DNA from: Candidatus Nomurabacteria bacterium GW2011_GWB1_43_19
Lineage (GTDB): Bacteria > Patescibacteriota > Minisyncoccia > Phycocordibacterales > UBA9973
NCBI GenBank assembly: GCA_000999465.1
Contig: LCGB01000006.1
Coordinates: forward strand, 1 to 32,856
Direction: 5' to 3'
DNA length: 32,856 nucleotides
The notes under the pieces are model-generated. The model was not told where the DNA came from, did not search any database, and saw nothing but the letters and a program-made list of their open reading frames with translations. Below, piece by piece: positions 22,644-30,219 of this stretch. Within the stretch, counting starts at the first letter, position 1; the number at the start of each line of letters is the position of its first letter. A program made the position numbers and the translations under genes.

Positions 22644-24592
22644 AACATTTTTCAAACAAAAAAGGAAAAATAAAATTGGTATTGTGGACAATATTTTCCG
22701 TCCTGGTCGGAATATCCCTGGCCCTTTCTCTGTCGTTGACATTCAAAAATATCAAAAATGCGACAATATTCCAGTCAATAAAAAATGTCGCCGCGGTAAT
22801 CCAGCTTATCCCGCCGGAAGGCGCAACCGCCGTTAAAGAACCGGAAAAGCCTCAATATTATTACACCAACAAGGAAACAATTGCATTGCCTAAAATATCC
22901 GCAAAGGCCTTTCTGGTGGGTGATTTGAATACCGGAGAAGTAATACTCTCAAAAAATCAAAATCAAAAATTTCCAATTGCTTCCACCTCCAAACTAATGA
23001 CGGCGCTGGTTACGCAAACAAGTGGAATAGATGAAATTACGCAAATAACCAAAACTGCCATAGCCACGCCAGGCAAGAACGGAGGACTGCAGTTGGGAGA
23101 AAAAATAAAAGTTAATGACTTGATGTATCCCCTTCTTTTGGAATCAAGCAATGATGCGGCTGAAGCCATTGCCGAGCACTTTGGCCGAGAAAGCTTCCTC
23201 GCGAAGATGAACCAAGTAGCCGAAACACTGCTGATGACTTCAACTTCATTTACGGATCCCAGCGGGCTCTCTTCCCAGAACCAATCAACCACCGCTGACA
23301 TGTTTAAATTGGCGGGATATTTGACGCAACAATATCCCGATTTATTTAAAATTACGACTAAAAGAAGTTATTCCAATAAAAAACACAACTGGTCAAACAT
23401 CAGCCAGTTCCTGGGAGAGGAAGGATATTCGGGAGGAAAAAGCGGATACACGGATGCCGCTCGGCAAACGGTTGTTTCCCTCTTTTCGCTGCCTTTGGGA
23501 GAATCGGATTTGCGCCCTATCGCCATTACTCTCCTTAAAAGCTCCGACCGTCAAAAAGACGTGCAAAATATCCTAAAATACCTGAAGAAAAATATCTATT
23601 ACGGCGGGGTGGCAGACGCGAACACTAATTGGGTACAGGAAAAAGTCGGAATGCCCGACATCAAGGACCCGAATTTCGTGACGCTTGCCTTCGGGGGCGA
23701 CATAATGCTTGACCGCGGGGTTAAAAGTTCGGTTATAAGAAATTTCAACAACGATTATTCCGCGCTTTTTGAAAAATCAAAAGAATTATCCGAAGTATTG
23801 AAGAAATCCGACATCACCGCGGCCAATCTGGAAGGTACGGCGTCCGACCAGGGAACCGACCAAAAAAACTTGTATTCTTTCAGAATGGACCCGGCCGTCA
23901 TCCCCGCCCTGAAAGGCGCGGGCATCAGCGTTCTGTCGGTGGCCAACAACCACATCGGGGACTGGGGCCGGCTGGCCTTCATTGATACCCTCTCCCGCCT
24001 CAAGGAAAATGAAATACTTTATACCGGCGGTGGAATGAACAAGGCGGAAGCCGAGGCGCCGGCCATCGTTGAAAAATACGGAATGAGAATCGGCTTTCTG
24101 GGCTTTTCCGACAAGGGCCCGAAGTATATGGAGGCCGGGGAAGAGAAAGCGGGCATCCTGCTCGCCGGCAATCCGCGTTTTGAAGAAATAATCCGGGCCG
24201 CGGCAATGCAGGTTGATTATCTGGTGGTTTATTTCCACTTCGGCGAGGAATACCAAACCCGGCACAACGAACGCCAGGAATACCTGGCGCACAAGGCGGT
24301 GGATAGCGGCGCGAAAATTATTATCGGCAGCCATCCGCATGTTATAGAGGACACGGAGGTTTACAAAGAAAGTTATATCGCTTATTCCCTCGGCAACTTT
24401 ATCTTTGATCAGTCCTGGAGCAAGGCGACAATGCAGGGCATGCTTTTGGAAGTGAAATTAAGTCGGGACGGTTCCATCACGATCAGAAAGGACGCTACGC
24501 AGCTAAATTCCGTTTTTCAGCTGGACAGTATAATCAGGGGCAAAGAAGAAAAGGTAAAATTCCAGGAAGTAAAAACCACATTTATGCCATAA
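22640..24592 (+). CDS. D-Ala-D-Ala carboxypeptidase (S11) fused to a CapA-like domain
   Basis: 650 residues. One N-terminal membrane helix (about 12-35) is followed by a penicillin-binding S11 domain (about 83-335): STSK at 115-118 holds the nucleophile Ser, SSN near 175 is the second motif, and GGKSGYTDAA supplies the KSG third motif. It should trim peptidoglycan stem peptides outside the membrane. From about 345 to 640 is a CapA/PGA_cap metallophosphatase-like domain (LAFGGDIMLDRGV, AANLEGTASD, VANNHIGDWG, YFHFGEEYQ, IIGSHPHVIEDTEVY, SLGNFIFDQ), linked in other bacteria to poly-gamma-glutamate capsule production. The start overlaps the rnr stop by 4 bp. The 3' end borders a RAYT insertion and a decayed second copy of itself. 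Confidence 0.88.
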   Translation: MKHFSNKKGKIKLVLWTIFSVLVGISLALSLSLTFKNIKNATIFQSIKNVAAVIQLIPPEGATAVKEPEKPQYYYTNKETIALPKISAKAFLVGDLNTGEVILSKNQNQKFPIASTSKLMTALVTQTSGIDEITQITKTAIATPGKNGGLQLGEKIKVNDLMYPLLLESSNDAAEAIAEHFGRESFLAKMNQVAETLLMTSTSFTDPSGLSSQNQSTTADMFKLAGYLTQQYPDLFKITTKRSYSNKKHNWSNISQFLGEEGYSGGKSGYTDAARQTVVSLFSLPLGESDLRPIAITLLKSSDRQKDVQNILKYLKKNIYYGGVADANTNWVQEKVGMPDIKDPNFVTLAFGGDIMLDRGVKSSVIRNFNNDYSALFEKSKELSEVLKKSDITAANLEGTASDQGTDQKNLYSFRMDPAVIPALKGAGISVLSVANNHIGDWGRLAFIDTLSRLKENEILYTGGGMNKAEAEAPAIVEKYGMRIGFLGFSDKGPKYMEAGEEKAGILLAGNPRFEEIIRAAAMQVDYLVVYFHFGEEYQTRHNERQEYLAHKAVDSGAKIIIGSHPHVIEDTEVYKESYIAYSLGNFIFDQSWSKATMQGMLLEVKLSRDGSITIRKDATQLNSVFQLDSIIRGKEEKVKFQEVKTTFMP

Positions 24593-24604
24593 CATAGATA
24601 CTAT

Positions 24605-24623
24605 ACACAGGCGTTGCCTGTGT
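24605..24623. repeat. Left hairpin of the RAYT unit
   Basis: ACACAGGC-GTT-GCCTGTGT, an 8-bp perfect stem. It lies 12 bp after the DacA-CapA stop and is the exact reverse complement of the core of 25296-25318 (loops GTT and AAC). It could serve as the REP-like target of the transposase and as a terminator for the upstream gene. Confidence 0.75.
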
Positions 24624-24631
24624 GTTTATGT

Positions 24632-24637
24632 TATACT
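24632..24637 (+). promoter_or_regulatory. -10 box for the RAYT gene
   Basis: TATACT, 6 nt before the ATG at 24644. It fixes the start over a TTG further upstream that would lie inside the hairpin. Confidence 0.5.
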
Positions 24638-24643
24638 ATCCGA

Positions 24644-25279
24644 ATGGCTTTAAGGAAACAAAATTTTGCCCCTGGAGAATTTTACCATTTATATAACCGG
24701 GGCACTGAAAAAAGATTGATTTTCTTGGATAAAAATGATTATGATTACTTCTTGTTTTTGATGTATATATGTAATACTCAAAAAAGTATTAAATTAAGAG
24801 ATATTGGAAAAAATTTTAATCGAGAAAAAACCATAGTGGACATAGGAGTGTATTGTCTTATGCCAAATCATTTTCATATTTTTGTGCATGAAAAAACAGA
24901 AGGCGGTATCTCAAAATATATGCTCAAATTAATGACCGGATATTCAATGTATTTTAATAAAAAATATGAACGAACAGGAAAATTATATGAGGGAGTGTTT
25001 AAATCAAACCACGCAAGCAGTGATAGATATTTAAAGTATTTATATTCATATATACATCTTAATCCGGCCAAATTGATAGATAAAAATTGGAAAGAACATA
25101 AAAAAAGGAACTTCCATATTTTATTAAAATATGTTTTTGACTATAAGTATTCAAGTTTGAAAGAATATATGAACTCAAATTTTAAAATCGTAAATCCAAC
25201 ACCATTTCCTACTTATTTTAAAAAACCAAATGATCATAAAAAAGAACTTTTTGAATGGCTTAGTTTTGAAGAACAATAA
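24644..25279 (+). CDS. REP-associated tyrosine transposase (Y1, RAYT-like)
   Basis: 211 residues. The HUH motif is PNHFHIF (H76, H78) and the candidate nucleophile Tyr lies in YSYIHLNPAKL, as in the Y1_Tnp/RAYT family; YERTGKLYEGVFKS is the conserved middle block. These enzymes cut and join single-stranded DNA at hairpins. The gene is flanked closely by two hairpins in opposite orientation, as expected for a RAYT with its REP sequences. No TnpB or passenger gene is present. Codons are much more A/T-rich than those of rnr and DacA-CapA before it, suggesting a separate origin. It appears intact. Confidence 0.85.
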   Translation: MALRKQNFAPGEFYHLYNRGTEKRLIFLDKNDYDYFLFLMYICNTQKSIKLRDIGKNFNREKTIVDIGVYCLMPNHFHIFVHEKTEGGISKYMLKLMTGYSMYFNKKYERTGKLYEGVFKSNHASSDRYLKYLYSYIHLNPAKLIDKNWKEHKKRNFHILLKYVFDYKYSSLKEYMNSNFKIVNPTPFPTYFKKPNDHKKELFEWLSFEEQ

Positions 25280-25292
25280 AATACAAAAGAAC

Positions 25293-25321
25293 AAAATACA
25301 CAGGCAACGCCTGTGTATTTT
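25293..25321. repeat. Right hairpin of the RAYT unit
   Basis: A 13-bp perfect stem (25293-25305 with 25309-25321) and AAC loop, inverted relative to 24605-24623. A/T arms beyond the shared 8-bp core let it also work as a terminator. Confidence 0.75.
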
Positions 25322-25336
25322 CTGTCTTTAAAATAC

Positions 25337-25384
25337 CGTGTGGAAGGAAAAGTGAAGTTTCGGGAAGTGAAAACGTTTCAATAA
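25337..25384 (+). pseudogene. Remnant of a DacA-CapA gene 3' end
   Basis: This frame reads RVEGKVKFREVKTFQ-stop, against RGKEEKVKFQEVKTTFMP-stop at the real end of the fusion gene (24592). The stretch lies just beyond the RAYT unit in the same orientation. It is best read as a displaced or duplicated terminal piece, separated from its gene by the RAYT unit. Confidence 0.6.
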
Positions 25385-25385
25385 A

Positions 25386-25904
25386 TCAGAGATATAAATG
25401 CGGGAAAAATGCTTTGGCTACGAAGTGAAAGGCGTCGCCGAATAATTTCGAGTTTTCTTTAAGTTCCTTCTTCAATTCCGCCTCGGTAAAATACCTGCCG
25501 CTTTCGGCTTCATGGCTTAATACCGGCTTCATATCCGAGTAACTTTTATACATTACAAAAAAATGGTTTTCCTGCCGGCTAATTACAAACCGATTAAATA
25601 CTTTCTTGCCGACAAATTCATATTTAAAATCCCCCGCTAACCCAATTTCTTCCTTATTTTCCCGCTTCAGGGTTTCAATTTCCGTTTCTCCGGCGCTAAC
25701 ATGCCCGCCCACCGGAGCAACATACTGCCCCGCATCTTGGCGCCCCTCGGATGGCTTGGTAAGGAACCAGCGCCCTTTTGAATCAATCAGCTGGCTGATT
25801 ACTGTCTTGTGCAGGAGCCCCTTCTCATGCGCTTCTTTCTTGGGCACGACCTTAACAAAGTTCTCGTTCTCGTCAATTATATCTACAGATTCTTCTTGAG
25901 ACAT
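25386..25904 (-). CDS. Nudix hydrolase
   Basis: 172 residues from the ATG at 25904, which lies 4 nt after the smc stop; a longer start would overlap smc. The Nudix box is GGHVSAGETEIETLKRENKEEIGL-like, matching GX5EX7REUXEEXGU except for Asn at the U position, so metal-binding Glu are kept. The N-terminal part (VDIIDENENFVKVVPKKEAH, LLHKTVISQLIDSKGRWFLTKPS) resembles the IPP-isomerase-like/YfcD branch of the family. The substrate is unknown. It is last in the rpmF-nusB-rnc-smc-nudix direction. Confidence 0.83.
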   Translation of the reverse strand: MSQEESVDIIDENENFVKVVPKKEAHEKGLLHKTVISQLIDSKGRWFLTKPSEGRQDAGQYVAPVGGHVSAGETEIETLKRENKEEIGLAGDFKYEFVGKKVFNRFVISRQENHFFVMYKSYSDMKPVLSHEAESGRYFTEAELKKELKENSKLFGDAFHFVAKAFFPHLYL

Positions 25905-25908
25905 ATTT

Positions 25909-28137
25909 TTATTTCGCAATCTGTGTTGCTTCTTCAAACTTCACCGACAGCAACTTAGATGCTTCGTTTGAGCCGATAGTGACGCCATAGAGAACGCCCG
26001 CGCGCGACATCGTCTCGCGATTGTGGGTCACGACAATCAACTGGGAACGCTTGGAGAGTTTTTCCAGCATATCGCCGTATTTCCGGGAGTTGGCTTCGTC
26101 CAGAGCTGCGTCCGTTTCATCCAGCACCAGAAACGGGGGTGGATTGACCTGCGACATGGCAAAAAGAAGAGCGATGGAAGTTAGAGAGCGTTCCCCTCCT
26201 GATAAGGCGTGCAGTTCTTTAACTTTCTTGTGTGGTAATGAAACATTTATTTCTATTCCTTTTTCAATAATGACATCTTCGGCATCTTCCGTTTCCTCGC
26301 CTTCTTCGCTCTCGTCAATTCTCTTCCGCTTGGTCTCGGTGGTAATAGCCAGCGATCCGTGCCCGCCGCCGAACATCAGCGCGAAGAATACTTGAAACTC
26401 CACATTGATTTTTTTCACGCCTTCTTTAAATTCAACGTCTATTTTTTCTTTCAGGTCGGCAATAAGCTTTTCCAACGATTCAATACTTTTACCCAGGTCC
26501 TCCATTTCTTTCGCCAGGAATTGGTCTCGTTCGGAGACCTCCCTGAACTCTTTCATTAGTTCCGCGCCGCTACCCAGGCCGGCATCCTCCAGTTTTATTT
26601 TTATCCGTTCAATTTTTTTTCTCAATTCCTCTTGGTCATGGGCTTCCCCGTTGTTCTCAATTTGGTAGTTCTTGAAGGATAAGGCCTCCTTGCCAATCAG
26701 GGCTTCGCCTTCTTTTATCTCATTTTCAAATGCCTCCTTGCGGTCTTTTAAGTTTCTCTCTTTTATCAAGAGAAACTCCAGTGCACTTTTAAGCTCCTGG
26801 TGCTTGACTTTCCAGGTAAATTTCTCCCGTTCCAGGTCGCGCAGGGTCTCCATCTGTTCATTGATTTCCCGCCTTAAATTTTCCGCCGACTTGGACGCTT
26901 CTTTCTCTTTGTTCTCCAGCTCTTTTATTTCTCTGAGAATTTTTTCCTGGCTTTCCTTGAACTTATCAATCTCGGAACTGCCGGGGACCTCCGCTTTATT
27001 GTCGGGAGAGAATTTTTTCAGGACATTCTTGATGCGCTTCAAAATCGGTTTAACTTCCGCCATATCATTCTTTAAAATGGCCTCGTCAATGGAGTTGTTG
27101 ATCTCGCCGATTACCTGCTTGATTTCTTCCTGCGAAATTTCCACAATTTCGGATTTTTGTTCTCTTCTCCGCTCTTCCATTTCTATCATCCCCTCAATCC
27201 GGCCCAGTTTGCGTTCCACTTCGTTTTTCAAACTGCGGATGGAATTTAAGTTCTCCTCAACTTTCCTCAACTCTTCCAGTTTTTTCTCGCCCTGGGCGGA
27301 AGTGGTGTCTTCGGCGCCGGAGATTTTGTCGGCTACGTTTTTCAGTTCATTTTCTATCTTAGTTCGCTTCGCCGATAAATTATCCTTCTCTCCTTTTAAG
27401 TAAAGGTCTTCCTTTTTCAAGTATTCCTGGTAAAGAGCCCCCAACTCGGTTTGCATCTCCTTGGTTTTTTCAAATTTTTCAACCTGCTTTTTGAGAAAAT
27501 TGAGATGCGGGGCGTTTTCCCTTCGCATTAGGGAGACCTCTTTCATGTTTTCATTCGTCCGTTCCAGTTTCCTCTCGCTTTCCTTTATTTTGTATTGATA
27601 AATTTTAAGCCCCAGAGCATCCTCCACCATCTCTCTCTTTTCCCGCGCGTTCGCGTTTAAAATCCTGTCCGACTCGCCCTGCGAAATAATGTGGTGACCG
27701 GACGAACCGATGTTAACCGAAGAGAGTAGGTTGTGAATGTCTTTCAACCGGACCTCGGAGCCGTTTAAAATATATTTGTTCAGCCCGTCGGAAAAAACCT
27801 CGCGGGAAATTGAAATCGTGTCGTAGTTTAAATTGACGTCTTCTCCCCCGTCGTTGGTTAGTTTAAAAACTTTGTCGGTATTATTGAAATAAATGATAAC
27901 GGCCGCCCGCGCCGCCTTGGACAAATTTTTGGACCCCTTGAAAATAAGATCGGAGCCGCCTTTGCCGCGCATTGATTTCATTGACTGTTCGCCCAGAACA
28001 AAGCGAACGGCTTCCACCACATTGGATTTTCCGGACCCGTTCGGACCGACAATGGCGACAATCGGATTCTCAAACTCCAAAATAGTTTTTTGGGCAAAGG
28101 ACTTAAATCCGTTTATTTCCAATGTTTTGAGCCGCAT
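25909..28137 (-). CDS. smc: Short SMC-family ATPase
   Basis: 742 residues, against about 1150-1200 for usual SMC. The N-terminal head has FKSFAQKT, Walker A GPNGSGKSN (31-39) and the Q-loop LGEQSMKSMRGK; the C-terminal head has LSGGERSLTS (signature, about 655), FLVLDETDAALDE (Walker B) and VTHNRETM. Between them lie about 490 residues, mostly charged coiled coil. I cannot find a globular hinge with the conserved glycines; the only break is around KNDMAEVKPILKRIKNVLKKFSPD. It probably compacts or organises the chromosome. It overlaps nothing and follows rnc by 11 bp, in the common rnc-smc order. Confidence 0.88.
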   Translation of the reverse strand: MRLKTLEINGFKSFAQKTILEFENPIVAIVGPNGSGKSNVVEAVRFVLGEQSMKSMRGKGGSDLIFKGSKNLSKAARAAVIIYFNNTDKVFKLTNDGGEDVNLNYDTISISREVFSDGLNKYILNGSEVRLKDIHNLLSSVNIGSSGHHIISQGESDRILNANAREKREMVEDALGLKIYQYKIKESERKLERTNENMKEVSLMRRENAPHLNFLKKQVEKFEKTKEMQTELGALYQEYLKKEDLYLKGEKDNLSAKRTKIENELKNVADKISGAEDTTSAQGEKKLEELRKVEENLNSIRSLKNEVERKLGRIEGMIEMEERRREQKSEIVEISQEEIKQVIGEINNSIDEAILKNDMAEVKPILKRIKNVLKKFSPDNKAEVPGSSEIDKFKESQEKILREIKELENKEKEASKSAENLRREINEQMETLRDLEREKFTWKVKHQELKSALEFLLIKERNLKDRKEAFENEIKEGEALIGKEALSFKNYQIENNGEAHDQEELRKKIERIKIKLEDAGLGSGAELMKEFREVSERDQFLAKEMEDLGKSIESLEKLIADLKEKIDVEFKEGVKKINVEFQVFFALMFGGGHGSLAITTETKRKRIDESEEGEETEDAEDVIIEKGIEINVSLPHKKVKELHALSGGERSLTSIALLFAMSQVNPPPFLVLDETDAALDEANSRKYGDMLEKLSKRSQLIVVTHNRETMSRAGVLYGVTIGSNEASKLLSVKFEEATQIAK

Positions 28138-28148
28138 ATCGTTTTATT

Positions 28149-28844
28149 CTAGTCCGTCCAATTTCTTGCTTTTAACGCCGTTTCGGCCGCTTTTTGCTCC
28201 GCTTCCTGCTTGGACTTGCCTTTGCCTTCGGCAATTAAATCGTTCCCGAAATAAATACCCACGGTAAAATGCTTGTCGTGGTCGGGACCCGACTCGTGCA
28301 AAACTTTGTAGAATGGAGTCACCGAGACGAATTCCTGGGCTTTTTCCTGGACCAGGGATTTGGCGTCGCGCCAGAGCTTTTTATTGACTATTTCCTCCGT
28401 CTTAGGTAAGAGGGTCTCCGCGACAAATTTATCCGCCGCTTCGTAGTCCTGGTCTAAATAAATGGCTCCAATCAGCGCTTCGTAAGTATTGGCCAGAATG
28501 TATTGCCTCGCTTTGCCGTTGTCTTTCGCTTCGCCTTTAGATAAAAGCAGGTAATCGTTCATGCCCATCTTGCCCGCCACTTCGGAGATGATAACGGCAT
28601 TGACCAGAGCGGAACGGAGCGCCGTTAATTCTCCCTCTGTATAGTGTGGATATTTATTATAGAGAAAATCGGTAACAATAAGCTCTAAGACCGCATCGCC
28701 CAAGAATTCCAGACGTTCGTTGTGAAAGAAGGTAACTCCGGGATTTTCGTTGATATAGGAGCGGTGTGTAAAGGCCTGCTCCAGCATCTTTTTGTCCTTG
28801 AAATCAACTTTTATTTTTTTTTCAAAATCTGAAAATTGTATCAT
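28149..28844 (-). CDS. rnc: Ribonuclease III
   Basis: 231 residues, a typical length. The signature HNERLEFLGDAVLELIV (about 41-57) supplies catalytic Glu and Asp, and YEALIGAIYLDQDYEAA carries the second acidic site. A C-terminal double-stranded RNA-binding domain (about 160-231) has SGPDHDKHFTVGIYF and KGKSKQEAEQKAAETAL. It cuts double-stranded RNA during rRNA maturation and mRNA turnover. It follows the nusB fusion, whose last codons lie in a palindromic element directly upstream, and has no visible Shine-Dalgarno. Confidence 0.97.
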   Translation of the reverse strand: MIQFSDFEKKIKVDFKDKKMLEQAFTHRSYINENPGVTFFHNERLEFLGDAVLELIVTDFLYNKYPHYTEGELTALRSALVNAVIISEVAGKMGMNDYLLLSKGEAKDNGKARQYILANTYEALIGAIYLDQDYEAADKFVAETLLPKTEEIVNKKLWRDAKSLVQEKAQEFVSVTPFYKVLHESGPDHDKHFTVGIYFGNDLIAEGKGKSKQEAEQKAAETALKARNWTD

Positions 28845-28858
28845 AGTATTGTTTTTTG

Positions 28859-28899
28859 TCCCGACGCTTCAGGGCCGGGACTCCGACTTCGCGTCGGAG
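28859..28899 (-). repeat. Palindromic element at the end of the nusB-Nudix gene
   Basis: A 41-bp relative of the rpoD and rnr elements. The coding strand contains CTCCGACGC, then GTCGGAGTCCCGGCC, then AAGCGTCGGGA. It encodes the last codons NSDAKSESRP and the stop TGA, so the element supplies the C-terminus of this protein. It also lies between the gene and rnc. Confidence 0.65.
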
Positions 28900-29807
28900 T
28901 TAATAATTTCCACTGCTTTGCTAATTAAGGGAATTATGTCGTTATAAATGCGCAGTTCCGGGATAGCGGAAAGTTCAAACCATCTGGCGCCATCTAACCC
29001 CCCTGACTTTTCCAACACAAGTTCCTTATAGTCGCTTTTTGCCAGAAAGTAAACCACCTTTTTTAAACTTTTACCCTTCTCCGGGTGGCTGGCTACATAT
29101 TCATTTTCCCCCAATTTTTCTTCTATTTTTATATCAAGCCCAATTTCTTTTTTCAACGCTTTGATGGTACCATCTTCTACGTTTTCCCCGAATGTAATTT
29201 TTCCTTTAGAAAGCGTCCAGTAACCGAAAACATCATGCACCAATCCGAATAATATATTTCCTTCTTTTTTTGAATAAACCAACGCGCCGCCTAGGGTTTC
29301 AACGGGCAACTTGGAAATATCCACCGGTTCCTCGTTTTTTTTCTTTTTGCTGATTTGCTCCTTGCCGGGCTCTCCGATTTCCTTGTAGACCGCACCGAGT
29401 ACGCCATTCACGAATTTGCCGGAATTCTCTCCGCCGAAGGTCTTGGCCAGTTCAATGGCCTCGTTAATGGCCACTTTGGGAGGAACTTCCTTGCGGTCGC
29501 CGAAAAGAAGCTCAGTCAGACCAATTCTTAAAATATTCCGGTCAATAATGGAAATTCTGTCTATTGGCCAGTCCGGAGCGGCCTTTTCTATAATTTCATC
29601 AACGGTCGCGCGTTTCTTTAAAACTTGTTCTATAAGCGAAAATGCGAAAGTATCGTCCTCGAAACCGGGAGCAAATTCTTTCAAGTTTCTTTTTAAAACG
29701 TCTCGGACTTCCTCGGGGGTTGGGTTGCTGCCTTTTTTATCGGGCATAAAATCCCATTCAAAAAGGGCCTGGAGAACTATTGATCTGGAAAGGTGCCTAT
29801 TTGCCAT
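28869..29807 (-). CDS. nusB: NusB antitermination factor fused to a Nudix-like domain
   Basis: 312 residues. About 1-145 is NusB (RHLSRSIVLQALFEWDF, FAFSLIEQVLKKR, ISIIDRNILRIGLTELLF, PPKVAINEAIELAKTFGGENSGKFVNGVLGAV), which joins the rRNA antitermination complex. After a Lys-rich linker, about 160-305 is a Nudix-like fold (GGALVYSKKEG, then GKITFGENVEDGTIKALKKEIGLD). The box is degenerate: REUXEEXGU reads KALKKEIGL, losing two of the three key Glu, so hydrolysis is doubtful and ligand binding more likely. The last ten residues derive from a palindromic element. It follows rpmF after an inverted-repeat gap. Confidence 0.85.
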   Translation of the reverse strand: MANRHLSRSIVLQALFEWDFMPDKKGSNPTPEEVRDVLKRNLKEFAPGFEDDTFAFSLIEQVLKKRATVDEIIEKAAPDWPIDRISIIDRNILRIGLTELLFGDRKEVPPKVAINEAIELAKTFGGENSGKFVNGVLGAVYKEIGEPGKEQISKKKKNEEPVDISKLPVETLGGALVYSKKEGNILFGLVHDVFGYWTLSKGKITFGENVEDGTIKALKKEIGLDIKIEEKLGENEYVASHPEKGKSLKKVVYFLAKSDYKELVLEKSGGLDGARWFELSAIPELRIYNDIIPLISKAVEIINSDAKSESRP

Positions 29808-29817
29808 ACATCAGTTC

Positions 29818-29897
29818 AAAGTTATAAAGTTCATAAAGTTCATAAAGTTAAAAGAAAATTCAGAACCTTTCTTCAACTTTACAAACTTTATAACTTT
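29818..29897. repeat. Iterated AAAGTT inverted repeat between rpmF and nusB
   Basis: Fourteen-base arms (29818-29831 and 29884-29897) are exact reverse complements. The left side repeats ATAAAGTTC in tandem; similar but weaker pairing continues inward. It could form a long A/T stem in the rpmF-nusB transcript or act as a protein-binding array. The nusB ATG is 10 bp away. Confidence 0.55.
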
Positions 29898-29909
29898 CTA
29901 CTTTATAAA

Positions 29910-30134
29910 CTAGCTCTTCGTAAGAGCCGCTTTCGCTTTCTTTTGCTTCTTTTCGGTCTTTTTTATTAAGTCCAGAACTTTTTTCCCGCGGTAAAAACCG
30001 CAAGCCGAGCAAACCGTGTGGCGTCTCTTTAGCGCTTTACAATTTCCACACTTGGAAAAACTAGTGCTTTTTATGGCATGGTGCGAGCGCCTGTTTTTCG
30101 TATGCGATTTTGTATGCCTCATCCGTACTACCAT
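29910..30134 (-). CDS. rpmF: Ribosomal protein bL32
   Basis: 74 residues from the ATG at 30134 (MVVRMRHTKSHTKNRRSHHA). Four Cys (CGNC and CSAC) form the zinc-ribbon of the C+ type. The C-terminus is Lys/Ala-rich. It is part of the large ribosomal subunit. An ATG 9 nt upstream is possible, but MVVRMRHTKS is the familiar N-terminus. On the minus strand TTGCTT-16 nt-TAGGAT with TG before the -10 gives a promoter only 9 nt from the ATG. Confidence 0.93.
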   Translation of the reverse strand: MVVRMRHTKSHTKNRRSHHAIKSTSFSKCGNCKALKRRHTVCSACGFYRGKKVLDLIKKTEKKQKKAKAALTKS

Positions 30135-30182
30135 AATGTCCATATCCTAGCACATTGAGCGTGAAAAGCAACAAAAGAAGCT

Positions 30183-30211
30183 TTGAAAATAAGACATTTG
30201 TGTGTTATTAT
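30183..30211 (+). promoter_or_regulatory. thrS promoter
   Basis: TTGAAA (30183-30188), 17-nt spacer, TATTAT (30206-30211). The ATG at 30220 is 8 nt after the -10, so the mRNA is probably leaderless. A GTG further upstream lies before the predicted transcription start. Confidence 0.55.
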
Positions 30212-30219
30212 GGTTATCT

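Noticed and set aside
24614-24643. TTG start giving the RAYT ten extra residues
   Set aside because: It lies inside the left hairpin and upstream of the -10 box at 24632; the ATG at 24644 fits leaderless spacing.
24605-25321. IS200/IS605 insertion sequence
   Set aside because: No tnpB; the protein is closer to the RAYT branch, and the simple symmetric hairpins in opposite orientation suit a RAYT with REP-like ends.
26672-27403. 243-residue plus-strand frame inside smc
   Set aside because: Antisense to the SMC coiled coil; Ser/Phe/Leu-rich composition is the expected shadow of Lys/Glu-rich coding sequence.
30202-30219. GTG start extending thrS by six residues
   Set aside because: It lies before and within the -10 box TATTAT and before the likely transcription start.
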